From the NCBI GenBank assembly GCA_944320885.1, contig CALUJE010000004.1, positions 1 through 64,000 on the forward strand: a stretch of DNA of 64,000 nt, in the 5' to 3' direction. The DNA comes from an uncultured Phocaeicola sp. (lineage in GTDB: Bacteria; Bacteroidota; Bacteroidia; Bacteroidales; Bacteroidaceae). A model generated the notes under the pieces. That model had not been told where the DNA came from, searched no databases, and saw only the letters and a program-made list of their open reading frames with translations. Made by a program: the position numbers and the translations under genes. Of this stretch, positions 1 through 8,700 are shown piece after piece. Position 1 is the stretch's first letter. The number at the start of each line of letters is the position of its first letter.

Positions 1-1520
1 AGGGCTATCAATGCCACTACAAATGAAATCAATCCTTGGTTAATGGATTGCTGACCCAGCGAAGGACCTACGATGTCTTCCTGTACGATACGTGCAGGAG
101 CCGGCATCTTACCAGAGTTCAATACGTTTGCTAAGTCTTTGGTATCTTCCAATGAGAACTTACCGGTAATCTGTGATGAACCGCCGGTGATTTCGTTCTG
201 AACGTTAGGTGCACTGTATACATATCCGTCCAATACGATGGCAATGGCACGGCCGATATTCTGTTTGGTAAGTTGAGCCCAGCGGCGAGCACCGTCACTG
301 TTCATTTCCATGTGTACGCATGGATTACCAAACTGGTCATATCCGTCTTTTGCGTCAGTAACAACATCACCTTCCAATGGAGCGCGTCCGTTGCGTTCTG
401 TTACGCGGATAGCATATAATTCAAAGGTTGAAGTCTTGGTATCAACAGCTTTTACACCCCACATGAGGCGTGCTTCTCTAGGAAGGCTGTTTCTAACTTC
501 CGGCATAGCCAGCACCTTATTGATTTCGGCAGTATCGCTTGACAGTGCATAGGCTACTACGCCGCCGCCAACCTGATTAACCTGCATCAGAGAGAGCAAC
601 GGATGTTGTTTCTTGATTTCCTCATTGCTTTGTGTGCTTTCAGCTTTTGCCTGATTGCCTTTGAGGGCATTGCTCAAGCTGTCTGCGATGTTAGTATCAT
701 CAGCTTTTTCGCTTTCTTCAGCCTTTACTTCGGTTGCGGTAGAATCACTAACTGCAGTAGTGGAAAGTATTGCAGCAGCTTTGCTGTCAGCTTCTACCAG
801 ATAAGGAGCAAATTCTTTTGCGTCGAATGTTTCCCAGAACTCAAGGTTAGCAGAACCTTGGAGAAGTTTTCTTACACGCTCAGGTTCTTTGATACCCGGA
901 AGTTCTACCATGATTCGTCCCATGCTTCCTTCCAGTTTCTGGATGTTAGGTTGAACCACACCGAAGCGGTCAATACGTGTACGGAGAACCTTGTATGAGT
1001 TTTCTACAGCAGAAAGAACCTCTTCACGCAATACTTTTTCAACTTCTGCGTCAGTGCTTTGTGCTGTTACCTTATCTTTTAACTGTTGTGTAGCGAATAT
1101 TTCGGCCAGTTTCTTGCCCGGAGCCAGTTTGTGATATTCTTCAACGAACAGAGTGATGAAGTCACTTTGGCTGCTGATTTGAGCTTTGGCTGCATTGTCT
1201 ACAGCTTTGTTGAAAGCCTCGTCTACCTTATGGTCTGCAAGTGTTTTTACTACATCGGGTACAGATACTTCAAGAATTACGTTCATACCACCCTTCAGGT
1301 CCAGACCCAGACCTATTTCCATCTCGCGACATTGTTTAAGCGTGTAGTTCCACAAGTAAACTCGCTCATTCTGCATTGAGTCGAGGAAATGTGTTTCACC
1401 TTTAGGATCTTCTGCTGCCAACTTCATGTAGTGGCGTGTAACAAAAGAGAATGAGAGGTAAAAAACACAAACAAGTGTAAGCAGTACCGCAAAAACTTTA
1501 ACAAATCCTTTGTTTTGCAT
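1..1520 (-). CDS. secDF: Protein translocase subunit SecDF, N-terminal part (cut by left edge)
   Basis: Membrane subunit of the Sec machinery that uses the proton gradient to help pull exported proteins across the inner membrane. The frame is open from an ATG at 1518-1520 to the window edge, about 506 codons. Residues 1-30 hold a transmembrane helix (start MQNKGFVKVFAVLL). Next comes the SecD motif LGLDLKGGMNVILEV near residue 68, then the periplasmic P1 region with RIDRFGVVQPNIQ and RIMVELPGI. The last visible part reads VGPSLGQQSINQGL, the entrance to the second SecD helix. Bacteroidetes normally fuse SecD and SecF into one protein of about 1000 residues, so the missing half should continue to the left; the fusion itself is inferred. 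A TATATTTG -7 box lies at 1578-1585 on the minus strand; no clear -33 box is seen. Confidence 0.93.
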   Translation of the reverse strand, partial: MQNKGFVKVFAVLLTLVCVFYLSFSFVTRHYMKLAAEDPKGETHFLDSMQNERVYLWNYTLKQCREMEIGLGLDLKGGMNVILEVSVPDVVKTLADHKVDEAFNKAVDNAAKAQISSQSDFITLFVEEYHKLAPGKKLAEIFATQQLKDKVTAQSTDAEVEKVLREEVLSAVENSYKVLRTRIDRFGVVQPNIQKLEGSMGRIMVELPGIKEPERVRKLLQGSANLEFWETFDAKEFAPYLVEADSKAAAILSTTAVSDSTATEVKAEESEKADDTNIADSLSNALKGNQAKAESTQSNEEIKKQHPLLSLMQVNQVGGGVVAYALSSDTAEINKVLAMPEVRNSLPREARLMWGVKAVDTKTSTFELYAIRVTERNGRAPLEGDVVTDAKDGYDQFGNPCVHMEMNSDGARRWAQLTKQNIGRAIAIVLDGYVYSAPNVQNEITGGSSQITGKFSLEDTKDLANVLNSGKMPAPARIVQEDIVGPSLGQQSINQGLISFVVALIA

Positions 1521-1656
1521 GTTACTTAAATTATTTATTTTTATTTACTTTATTAATATACGTTCACTACAAGGCTGCAAATATAGCTTTTTTTTCAAAT
1601 TAAGGTAGAAAAAAAGAGCAATTATTTGATTCGTAGGGGATATTTAAGGGAAAAGT

Positions 1657-2739
1657 TTATTTTTTTGTAACGTAACACCATATGGGGTAATGGTCCGAAT
1701 TCTTCAGGCTGTTGTCTACGGTGCATTGATAAGTTTTGAAGTTGGGGCTTACAAGAATATTGTCAATACGGAAGTAAAATCCGTTCTTGTGATAGGATAT
1801 GCCGGGTCCTCGTCCGGACTCGGTAAAAGCATCGGTCAGATTCTCTGAGATGATACGATGAGTGTATGATATGGGTGAAGTGTTGAAGTCGCCGCAGACA
1901 ATAAAGCTTTTACCCTCCTGCTGCCTGATAATCTGTGCGATGGAGTCGGCCTGTTGGGCACGGATGGGGATTGCTTCCGAGAGCTTTTTCAGGAGTGTGC
2001 GCATGCTGGCTTTCACATTGCTGGCTTCGGGTGATTTGATCATCCGTACATATTTTTCGCGGTCGTCAATTGTCAGCTTGTTCGATTCCAGATGATTGTT
2101 TATCAGCAATATCGTATCGTTTTCTATCTTAATCTGATAGAGAATGCTTCCGTTAAACTCGCTTGTATACTTGACCGGATTGGCAGACAGTATGGGGAAA
2201 CGTGAGTAACATGCTATCTGGCCACCGTTCTTTCCTGCTTTCTGATGATTCTTGTATGTATATTCCGACAATGCCCGGTCTATGTCAGACTGTTTCAGAC
2301 GTCCTCCTGCCGAATATTCCTGCATGCAGATGATGTCGGCATTGCTCTCTTTCAGATACTTGAGAATCATGTTGGGATTATCGGGAGTGTCGGGATGATC
2401 GGCTTCGAATCCCATGACATTGTATGACAATATTTTGATACTGCCTTCGGGAGCCTCTTCGCGGAAGAAGTTCAGAGGGCAGAACGTATATATGGTCGAC
2501 AGGCAACACACCATGCCCAGTACAGATGCCAGGGCATATTTGTAATAGACTACCAGCCAGAACAGCAGAAAGAGGACGGTGAGTATGAGAAATATGGGAA
2601 AAGCCAGTCCGCTACATGCCAGTACCGGATGTCTGACGGGGTCGAGATAAGGGCTATAGGCGCAAAACAGCATACCCATTACTATCAGTATGTTCAATCC
2701 CAACAATAGCCAACCGAGTAAGCGTCCTATATATTTCAT
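1657..2739 (-). CDS. Endonuclease/exonuclease/phosphatase family protein with N-terminal membrane helices
   Basis: The 360-residue protein has three or so hydrophobic segments (about residues 8-27, 43-66 and 68-87) followed by an EEP (DNase I-like) domain from about residue 102. The domain's metal and catalytic signatures are present: SYNVMGF (Asn107), ICMQEYS (Glu141), CGDFNTSP near residue 288 and the C-terminal NSDHYPIW. Members cleave phosphodiester or phosphomonoester bonds in nucleic acids, phosphoinositides or sphingolipids, and the sequence does not tell which. The catalytic domain is expected on the periplasmic or cytoplasmic face of the inner membrane. The gene begins 24 bp after the second rhomboid gene and is probably the last gene of that operon. 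Confidence 0.85.
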   Translation of the reverse strand: MKYIGRLLGWLLLGLNILIVMGMLFCAYSPYLDPVRHPVLACSGLAFPIFLILTVLFLLFWLVVYYKYALASVLGMVCCLSTIYTFCPLNFFREEAPEGSIKILSYNVMGFEADHPDTPDNPNMILKYLKESNADIICMQEYSAGGRLKQSDIDRALSEYTYKNHQKAGKNGGQIACYSRFPILSANPVKYTSEFNGSILYQIKIENDTILLINNHLESNKLTIDDREKYVRMIKSPEASNVKASMRTLLKKLSEAIPIRAQQADSIAQIIRQQEGKSFIVCGDFNTSPISYTHRIISENLTDAFTESGRGPGISYHKNGFYFRIDNILVSPNFKTYQCTVDNSLKNSDHYPIWCYVTKK

Positions 2740-2763
2740 CGTTCTGTCATTTAAGTTGTATCT

Positions 2764-3657
2764 TTATTTCTTGCTGGCATCGAAGAGACTTTTTTTCTCT
2801 TCGGAAGTAAGACTTTCATATCCGGATTTTTTCAGCTTTTCCAGAATACGGTCTATTTCTGCTTCCCTGTCGCGTTTGCGCGCGTTGTAGTCGTAATCTG
2901 CAGCCCGTCCGCCGTAATGTACTTTCATCTTTGGCTTTTGGGGGCGTTTTGAGCGGCTGAACCATCCTTCGATAGTATCTATTGTCTTGTTTATCCACCA
3001 GGTAGGGTCACTCCCGTGCTGGAATGAGCGGGCAAACCAGAATCCGGCGATAGCTCCACCCAGATGAGCAATGTGACCTCCGGCATTGCTTGAAGTGATG
3101 AACAGAAGGTCGGTTACTATCAGTATAAGGGTGAGGTATTTAAGGCGTACCGCACCGAAGAGAAGCAGATTTACGCGGTAGTCGGGTTCACGCACGGCTG
3201 TGGCTACAGCAATGGCAAGTACCGATGCCGATGCTCCGAGCATGTACGAATGTCCGATGTAAGGCGCGAAAAACGGGAAAATATTGTATGCCAGAATATA
3301 CAAAGCTCCTCCGCACAATCCTCCCAGAAAATACAGCCCCCGGAAATGCTTGGCCGAGAAAAGGTATAGAAAAAGTTGGCCGAACCAATAGAGCCACAGC
3401 ATGTTGAACAGGATGTGGAACACATCGGCGTGCATGAACATGTAGGTGACCAGTGACCATGGCTGAATGAGCAGCCGCCGGAGTGATGCCGGACATTCAA
3501 ACCATTGCAGCAACCAAAGAGAAAAAGGGCGGTTGAACAAGGTAAATCCGATATTCACTACGGACGTCAGGATAAAGATACCTACATTGATATATATGAA
3601 GCGGAGCGAGATGTTACCCCGTTCGTAATTGTTCTTTAAATCAGTAATAATACTCAT
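2764..3657 (-). CDS. Rhomboid family intramembrane serine protease (long form)
   Basis: A 297-residue polytopic membrane protein with rhomboid features in order: HADVFHILFNMLWLYWFG (His/Asn region, residues 76-93), the catalytic serine motif GASAS (Ser143) and the catalytic histidine in GGHIAHLGGAIAG (His198). Rhomboids cut other membrane proteins inside or next to a transmembrane helix. The last 80 or so residues are a charged cytoplasmic tail rich in Lys, Arg and Glu (SRSKRPQKPKMK and a C-terminal helix) that the shorter neighbour lacks. The start overlaps the end of the upstream rhomboid gene by 17 bp, so translation is probably coupled. The substrate is unknown. Confidence 0.92.
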   Translation of the reverse strand: MSIITDLKNNYERGNISLRFIYINVGIFILTSVVNIGFTLFNRPFSLWLLQWFECPASLRRLLIQPWSLVTYMFMHADVFHILFNMLWLYWFGQLFLYLFSAKHFRGLYFLGGLCGGALYILAYNIFPFFAPYIGHSYMLGASASVLAIAVATAVREPDYRVNLLLFGAVRLKYLTLILIVTDLLFITSSNAGGHIAHLGGAIAGFWFARSFQHGSDPTWWINKTIDTIEGWFSRSKRPQKPKMKVHYGGRAADYDYNARKRDREAEIDRILEKLKKSGYESLTSEEKKSLFDASKK

Positions 3658-4312
3658 TTCTATTCTTTTTACGCCAGTATTTAATTAAGAGGAATCCGAA
3701 CAGCATGCCGCCGAGGTGAGCAAAATGTGCCACGTTGTCGTGTCCCTGGAATCCCAGCAGAAGTTCTATGAGGATATATATGATTACAAAGTATTTGGCT
3801 TTGATTGGAAACGGGAACGGGAAGACAAACATTCCCTGGTTGGGAAACAGCATACCGAATGCCAGCAGGATTCCGTATACGGCACCCGAAGCACCAACCG
3901 TATTCATCAGATTCAGATATTCGCTCATGGGAATGATGGCACTGCCTATATCCACTCTTTCGTATGCAGCCAGAACCGATTCGAACTCAATGTATTGCAC
4001 CAGTTCCTGAACAAGTCCGGCTCCTATGCCACATACCATATAATATATGAGGAAGCGTTTGGGACCGAATACTCTTTCAAGAGTCATTCCGAACATCCAG
4101 AGGGCAAACATGTTGAAAAACAAATGGGCGAAACCACCGTGCATGAACATGTAGGTGACAAACTGATATATCTTGAAATCGGATGCCATGAAGAAATGCA
4201 AACCGAGCATATGGTTCAGGTCAATGCCATATTTCCCGGCAACAATGGAAGCTAAAAAAAACAATACATTAATGATTAGTAAGTTTTTGGTTATAGGCGG
4301 CATTTGATTCAT
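3641..4312 (-). CDS. Rhomboid family intramembrane serine protease (short form)
   Basis: A 223-residue protein with about six membrane helices. It carries MHGGFAHLFFNMFALW (residues 58-73), the catalytic motif VGASGAVYG (Ser142) and the histidine motif VAHFAHLGGMLFG (His199), so the Ser-His dyad is complete. It is the first gene of a three-gene minus-strand operon with a second rhomboid and an EEP-family protein. A good -7 box, TACTTTTG, lies at 4355-4362 on the minus strand about 43 bp before the start, divergent from the HU gene; a -33 box is not clear. The two rhomboids share layout but little sequence, which suggests an old duplication and possibly different substrates. Confidence 0.94.
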   Translation of the reverse strand: MNQMPPITKNLLIINVLFFLASIVAGKYGIDLNHMLGLHFFMASDFKIYQFVTYMFMHGGFAHLFFNMFALWMFGMTLERVFGPKRFLIYYMVCGIGAGLVQELVQYIEFESVLAAYERVDIGSAIIPMSEYLNLMNTVGASGAVYGILLAFGMLFPNQGMFVFPFPFPIKAKYFVIIYILIELLLGFQGHDNVAHFAHLGGMLFGFLLIKYWRKKNRNEYYY

Positions 4313-4442
4313 ACTCTTTTGAAATATTTATGTTTTGAAAGTCAATAATAGATGCAAAAGTAATAAATTATTCCGTTTTGTTGCACGAAACGCCCTTATC
4401 TTAGTTTTTTTTGCATATCTCGAACGATTTTTGCGAATATTA

Positions 4443-4473
4443 TTTGTTTCTAATTATCTAACCTTTATCTTTG
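4443..4473 (+). promoter_or_regulatory. Bacteroidetes-type promoter of the HU gene
   Basis: TTTG at 4443-4446 and TATCTTTG at 4466-4473, separated by 19 bp, match the known -33/-7 pattern of the primary sigma factor in Bacteroidetes. Transcription should start near 4480, giving a leader of about 50 nt to the ATG at 4529. Confidence 0.8.
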
Positions 4474-4528
4474 TAAAGCGATTGATAATCACAAATATTA
4501 CTAATCATTTTTTATAAAGGTATTTATT

Positions 4529-4801
4529 ATGAATAAGTCAGATCTTATTAATGCAATGGCAGAGAAATCGGGATTGAGCAAAGCCGATTCTAAAAAAGCA
4601 TTGGATGCTTTCGTTGCAGCTATATCGGAAGTGCTCAAAGAAGGCGATAAGGTTGCCCTGGTTGGTTTTGGTACATTCTCTGTTGCTGAGCGTGGAGAGA
4701 GAACTGGAGTTAATCCTGCAACTAAACAGACTATTACAATTCCGGCTAAGAAAGTTGTGAAATTCAAAGCTGGTAGTGAGTTGGAAAATACTGTTCAGTA
4801 A
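4529..4801 (+). CDS. HU family DNA-binding protein
   Basis: A 90-residue histone-like protein that bends and compacts DNA as a dimer. It starts MNKSDLINAMAEKSGLSK, has the hydrophobic dimer core, and the signature GFGTFSVAERGERTGVNP (about residues 47-64) leading into the DNA-embracing arm and the C-terminal helix. The arm lacks the usual RNPxTG form and reads TGVNPATKQTITIPAKK, a common variation. Length is exactly that of the family. It stands alone, with a strong promoter upstream and a terminator hairpin 26 bp after the stop. Confidence 0.97.
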   Translation: MNKSDLINAMAEKSGLSKADSKKALDAFVAAISEVLKEGDKVALVGFGTFSVAERGERTGVNPATKQTITIPAKKVVKFKAGSELENTVQ

Positions 4802-4826
4802 AGAATAAATTCATGATGTTATGATA

Positions 4827-4859
4827 AGGCACGGGTATCTGTTTGGGAAATCCGTGCCT
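4827..4859 (+). terminator. Terminator after the HU gene
   Basis: Perfect 8-bp stem AGGCACGG (4827-4834) with CCGTGCCT (4852-4859), followed by a T-rich stretch (gatttatttctt). Confidence 0.75.
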
Positions 4860-4947
4860 GATTTATTTCTTCTGAACCGATAAAAAGGAGTATCTTTACA
4901 CGAGATTTTAAATAAGTATGTTTGTTTAATTATAATAATCAATACGT

Positions 4948-5604
4948 ATGAAATTCTTTATTGACACTGCAAATCTGGACCAGATTCGCGAAGCTAATGC
5001 ACTGGGTGTGCTTGATGGCGTTACTACAAACCCTTCACTCATGGCGAAGGAAGGTATCAAGGGAACTGAAAACCAACGTCAGCATTACATTGACATTTGC
5101 AACATTGTAGACGGTGATGTAAGTGCCGAAGTTATTGCTACCGATTATGAAGGTATGATTAAGGAAGGTGAAGAACTGGCTGCCCTTAATCCGCACATTG
5201 TGGTAAAGGTTCCTTGTACTGCCGACGGTATCAAGGCTATTAAATATTTCACTTCAAAAGGTATCCGTACCAACTGTACGCTGGTATTCTCTGCCGGACA
5301 AGCTTTATTGGCTGCCAAAGCCGGAGCAACTTATGTTTCTCCGTTTGTCGGACGTCTTGACGATATCTGCAGCAATGGTGTGGATTTGATTGCACAAATC
5401 GTAGTCATCTACCGTAACTACGGATTCAAGACTCAGGTTCTGGCTGCATCTATCCGTCACACACAGCACATCATTCAGTGTGCCGAAGTAGGAGCAGATG
5501 TAGTAACTTGTCCGCTTTCTGCTATCAAAGGTCTTCTGAAACACCCGTTGACCGATAACGGACTGGCTACTTTCCTTGCAGACTATAAGAGAGTAAACGG
5601 ATAA
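4948..5604 (+). CDS. Transaldolase / fructose-6-phosphate aldolase-like small transaldolase
   Basis: A 218-residue cytosolic enzyme of the small transaldolase subfamily. It either transfers dihydroxyacetone units between sugar phosphates in the non-oxidative pentose phosphate pathway or cleaves fructose 6-phosphate; sequence alone does not settle which. The start [16 protein letters not shown], the loop [13 protein letters not shown] (residues 24-36), the Schiff-base lysine in [10 protein letters not shown] (Lys87) and the [17 protein letters not shown] segment are all typical. The length fits (family about 215-220). It is monocistronic: a weak -7 box TATCTTTA lies at 4891-4898 and a hairpin follows the stop. 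Confidence 0.95.
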   Translation: MKFFIDTANLDQIREANALGVLDGVTTNPSLMAKEGIKGTENQRQHYIDICNIVDGDVSAEVIATDYEGMIKEGEELAALNPHIVVKVPCTADGIKAIKYFTSKGIRTNCTLVFSAGQALLAAKAGATYVSPFVGRLDDICSNGVDLIAQIVVIYRNYGFKTQVLAASIRHTQHIIQCAEVGADVVTCPLSAIKGLLKHPLTDNGLATFLADYKRVNG

Positions 5605-5627
5605 CGTTTAGTCCTGAAATGCTATAA

Positions 5628-5675
5628 AGGCCGGGTTCATCTTTTTCGTAGAGGTGAGCCCGGCCTGTTTCATTT
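5628..5675. terminator. Bidirectional terminator between transaldolase and TonB-domain gene
   Basis: A 12-bp stem with one mismatch, AGGCCGGGTTCA (5628-5639) with TGAGCCCGGCCT (5655-5666), then a T-rich run on the plus strand. It sits between two convergent genes and can serve both. Confidence 0.75.
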
Positions 5676-5700
5676 TGCTTTTATCGGTAAGAATATCGGG

Positions 5701-6126
5701 TTATTGGAGTTTGAATATAATGGGTATTACATACTCCATTTTGGTGATTACTCCGTTTTTCTGGCCCGGAATCCATTTGGGCATGTTTGTCAAAACGCGG
5801 ATGGCCTCCTGATCGCATGAGTAAGAAACGGATTGAAGGACGCGGACATTCGATATTGTTCCGTCCGTGTTTACGGTAAAGATACATAAAACACGGCCTT
5901 GTTCTCCGTAATTTTGTGCCCATTCGGGGTAGCGCAGGTTATTGCATATATATCTGAGCAAAGCCTGTTCGCCTCCGGTGAACATGGGTGCCTTGATGTC
6001 GGCAGTATCATTCTTGGCAATGAACACTCCTTTTTCGATGCGGATGGAATCTTTCACTTCTTGTTCTTGTGCCATGCACGCACCGCCCAACAGCAGGCAG
6101 ATGCATAGCAAACTGATTTTTCTCAT
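5701..6126 (-). CDS. Secreted TonB C-terminal domain protein
   Basis: A 141-residue protein, taking the ATG at 6124-6126 so that the product begins with a clean signal peptide (MRKISLLCICLLLGGACMAQ). The mature part is a TonB C-terminal fold: RYPEWAQNYGEQGRVLC, FTVNTDGTISNVRVLQS, then MPKWIPGQKNG and a final VIPIIFKL strand. True TonB has an N-terminal membrane anchor and Pro-rich spacer. This protein has neither, so it is probably a free periplasmic or lipid-anchored (GGAC could be a lipobox) TonB-like domain. Such orphans are common in Bacteroidetes and their role is not known. It has no operon partner. Confidence 0.8.
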   Translation of the reverse strand: MRKISLLCICLLLGGACMAQEQEVKDSIRIEKGVFIAKNDTADIKAPMFTGGEQALLRYICNNLRYPEWAQNYGEQGRVLCIFTVNTDGTISNVRVLQSVSYSCDQEAIRVLTNMPKWIPGQKNGVITKMEYVIPIIFKLQ

Positions 6127-6179
6127 GGTGTTGTTGGTTTTAATAATTAATACTCTTCTTTCCAATATATTCAGGCTTG

Positions 6180-6195
6180 CTGGAGTTTGCTCCAG
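6180..6195. repeat. Small perfect hairpin in the intergenic region
   Basis: CTGGAG-TTTG-CTCCAG, a 6-bp perfect stem with a four-base loop, lies downstream of the secreted protein gene at 6238-6912 on the minus strand. It lacks a clean T-run, so a terminator role is only possible. Confidence 0.4.
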
Positions 6196-6237
6196 ACAAA
6201 CGTTTATTCAATTGCCGATATAGCTTTAATGATATGT

Positions 6238-6912
6238 TTATTCTTTTTCGGGCACGTAGGATGCATCCATCAGCGGAAGAACCATTGCCGGGTTCTGGAG
6301 GAACTGTTTCCCGGTTATCTCTTCTTTTTCTACCATTTCGACCAGCTTGGGGAATTCCTTGAAATAGAATTTCATGACAGTCTTCATGCCCGGAGTGATT
6401 CCGCTTGCGTCGAGCCAATAGGCTTTGGCTATTTCATCTCCTTTCTTGAGATAATAATACCGCCAGGTATAATTAACCACGGTTATGCTCGGAGTCATTG
6501 TGTGGTCTGTGGTGGGCATCGCATATCCGTTGACGTTCTTTCCTTCGTAGATCAGCCGTAAGAATACCGGTCTCTTATAGGGCTTGGGGTTTTTGTTAAA
6601 CAGATTGGGCAATTTTTTCTGGGCCTTTACCGATTCGAAGATCACGGGCAAGGAGTCGTTGAGGGTTGAGGTGAAGACCACTCTTTTCACTTCCTCGGAG
6701 GTGTAGGTGCGGGCTTCGCCCTTGTAGGTATCGCTTATTTTCATTTCGTATACCTGTGGAATCATGTAGTTTGTGAAACGGGTTGTGCTGTAACCGGTAA
6801 TGACCGTACCATCGGCCAGTGTGCAGGTTACCTTGTAGTCGTCAGGATTGTCGTCTGCGGTCATCGGCAGTGCCATGACTAGCAGCGAAAGAATGAAGAG
6901 TAGTTTTTTCAT
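6238..6912 (-). CDS. Secreted protein of unknown function
   Basis: I do not recognise this family. The product is 224 residues when started at the ATG at 6910-6912, which yields a standard signal peptide (MKKLLFILSLLVMALPMTA, cleaved before DDNPDD). The mature part starts with YKVTCTLADGTVITGYSTT, which suggests beta structure, and is rich in Lys and Tyr with no Cys pair or known catalytic motif. The C-terminal half has an amphipathic stretch ending YVPEKE. No transmembrane helix follows the signal, so it is probably periplasmic. The neighbour at 5701-6126 is also secreted, but the gap of about 110 bp with a hairpin argues against a tight operon. Confidence 0.7.
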   Translation of the reverse strand: MKKLLFILSLLVMALPMTADDNPDDYKVTCTLADGTVITGYSTTRFTNYMIPQVYEMKISDTYKGEARTYTSEEVKRVVFTSTLNDSLPVIFESVKAQKKLPNLFNKNPKPYKRPVFLRLIYEGKNVNGYAMPTTDHTMTPSITVVNYTWRYYYLKKGDEIAKAYWLDASGITPGMKTVMKFYFKEFPKLVEMVEKEEITGKQFLQNPAMVLPLMDASYVPEKE

Positions 6913-7227
6913 GGTGTTTTTATTTTTACGGTTATTTATGATGAGTTTGTTAAACACTGCATGATTTCAGGCTTTTCTGTACAGGCAGATACGTCTGCAT
7001 CCGGAAAAGTACTGCTCTTTTTCGCTCCTGTTCCTCTTTCGGCTTCAATCTGATGCCGGTAACGAATGGAAGTAAACCGTTTGGAACCCGGTTTGTAAAA
7101 TGAAGGAGGCTTCGGTTTCAAAGCTATTGAAAATTATCGGAATATCCAAGCAGAAAGGGATAAAATAAAGGCAGAAAACGAGAAGGTGGAACTTGACGTT
7201 TTCTGCCACTTGAAATTTGTATGGCGG
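6913..7227. other. Intergenic region without a gene
   Basis: About 315 bp between two minus-strand genes. It holds the terminator of the amidohydrolase gene at its right end; I see no convincing ORF or RNA in the rest. Confidence 0.6.
7170..7207 (-). terminator. Terminator after the amidohydrolase gene
   Basis: Perfect 11-bp inverted repeat GGCAGAAAACG (7170-7180) and CGTTTTCTGCC (7197-7207). Read on the minus strand it is followed by a T-rich run, 21 bp past the stop at 7228. Confidence 0.75.
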
Positions 7228-8454
7228 TTATTCCTTATTCACGACTTTTCCTCTGACAATCAGGGTGTCGATGTGTTTCAACGCGTTGAGCGACTGCAAG
7301 GGGTTTGCGTCGAGCACAAGCAGGTCGGCTTCGGCTCCTTCGGTCACGCAGCCCAGTCGGCCCTGCATGTCGAGTATTTCGGCACCGCCCACTGTGGCAG
7401 CTCTCAGCACTTCGGGAATGCTGATTCCGCATTTGTCGTGCAATGCTTCCATTTCTTCGAGCACCGCGCAGCGGAAACCCTCCTCGCCTTTGGCGGGAGG
7501 AAGCATATAGTCTGTCCCCACGAGGAATTTCACTCCGGTGGCATGGGCCAGTTTCATGATGTCGACGGCAAATTCCATGTCGTTATAAAGGCTGATGACG
7601 ATTGTAGGGTCGAGCACCACGTTGTTTTTCTTCATGGCTTGGCATACCTTGTTGATGTATTCTTTCATGTCGGGAGTCAGTTCCTTTACCGACTGGAAGT
7701 CGTCGCCAAGCATGTAGGCATGCGACATGACTTCCACTCCCGAGTTGGCCACGTCAATGGCTTTTGCGCCGTTGTATTGTGAAGAGTGCGCCCATGCTTT
7801 CATGCCGTGTTTCTTCATAATGGGAATCATTCTTGCCAGTTCCTCGGGTGTATAGTTTACATATATCTTGAATCCCATGCATCCGGTTTCTTTGGCTTCG
7901 AGCACAGCTTTCTCTATGGCAGTGTCGGTAGAGTCTTTCACACTGAACATCCGGCTCCACGGGGCCCAATCCTTATGTTCGCTTCCCTTGAAGTCGGCCG
8001 GATTGATATAATATTCGCCGGTGGCCCAGAATGAACAGTAATAGATTCTTGGGCCGTCCATTATTCCGTCTTTTACCCAGTCGAGGTAATTATGTATGTT
8101 CTTCACGTTTCCTCCCATGTCACGTACGGTAGTAACACCCTCTTTGAGGTATATTTTGCTCATGTATTCGGCCGAGGCAGAGTCCGGTGCAAAACTTCCC
8201 CAGTGCATGTGTGAGTCGATGAGTCCGGGCATGACAAACTTTCCCGTTGCATCGGTCTGACCCTTCTTGAGTTTCTTTTTGGCATTTTCTATCTTGACTA
8301 TTTTGCCGTTTTCAACGTGAATGGTCTTGCCGGGTATTACCTTTCCGTTTTCGGTATCCACGATGTTGCAGTTGTAAAGCACCAGTTTGTTTTCGGCATA
8401 AAGAAAGGCTACAGCCATTACCGATAAGAGGAGCGATAACGTTATTCTTTTCAT
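7228..8454 (-). CDS. Secreted metal-dependent amidohydrolase (imidazolonepropionase/prolidase-like)
   Basis: A 408-residue amidohydrolase when started at the ATG at 8452-8454, where a signal peptide begins (MKRITLSLLLSVMAVAFLYA). The open frame extends 65 codons further upstream, but that part lacks any protein-like feature. The N-terminal beta domain VLYNCNIVDTENGKVIPGK is followed by the metal site PGLIDSHMHWGSF, a possible bridging lysine in GFKIYVNYTPEE, the histidines in AWAHSSQ and MSHAYML, and the catalytic aspartate in FLVGTDYMLPP. The C-terminal strand ADLLVLDANPL completes the family layout. Close relatives hydrolyse cyclic amides or Xaa-Pro dipeptides. The substrate cannot be read from sequence. 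It is exported, so it acts in the periplasm. Confidence 0.88.
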   Translation of the reverse strand: MKRITLSLLLSVMAVAFLYAENKLVLYNCNIVDTENGKVIPGKTIHVENGKIVKIENAKKKLKKGQTDATGKFVMPGLIDSHMHWGSFAPDSASAEYMSKIYLKEGVTTVRDMGGNVKNIHNYLDWVKDGIMDGPRIYYCSFWATGEYYINPADFKGSEHKDWAPWSRMFSVKDSTDTAIEKAVLEAKETGCMGFKIYVNYTPEELARMIPIMKKHGMKAWAHSSQYNGAKAIDVANSGVEVMSHAYMLGDDFQSVKELTPDMKEYINKVCQAMKKNNVVLDPTIVISLYNDMEFAVDIMKLAHATGVKFLVGTDYMLPPAKGEEGFRCAVLEEMEALHDKCGISIPEVLRAATVGGAEILDMQGRLGCVTEGAEADLLVLDANPLQSLNALKHIDTLIVRGKVVNKE

Positions 8455-8700
8455 ACAAGCGGTTGTTAGTCCCACCCGTTGGCGGAATGGGAAGGTTAAA
8501 AGATTAATGATTAAAAAGTTGCGGTGCGGCAAGACCGGTGTCAGATGGGAAGTCTGTTCTGTTTGATTGGCATCTGTCGATGCAGCACTGCCCGTTCGCA
8601 ATATTCGCAATATTTCCTGACATCTGCAAACAAAAGGGCGTGAAATCAATAAGTAGGGTATAAATATTCATTTAGAGATGCTTTCTTTACACCTCTGACT

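Noticed and set aside
603..1379. Plus-strand ORFs at the left edge
   Set aside because: They are shadows of secDF, whose minus-strand frame is open from 1520 to the window edge.
6936..7121. 61-residue minus-strand ORF
   Set aside because: No start context, signal or family feature; composition is that of non-coding DNA beside a terminator.
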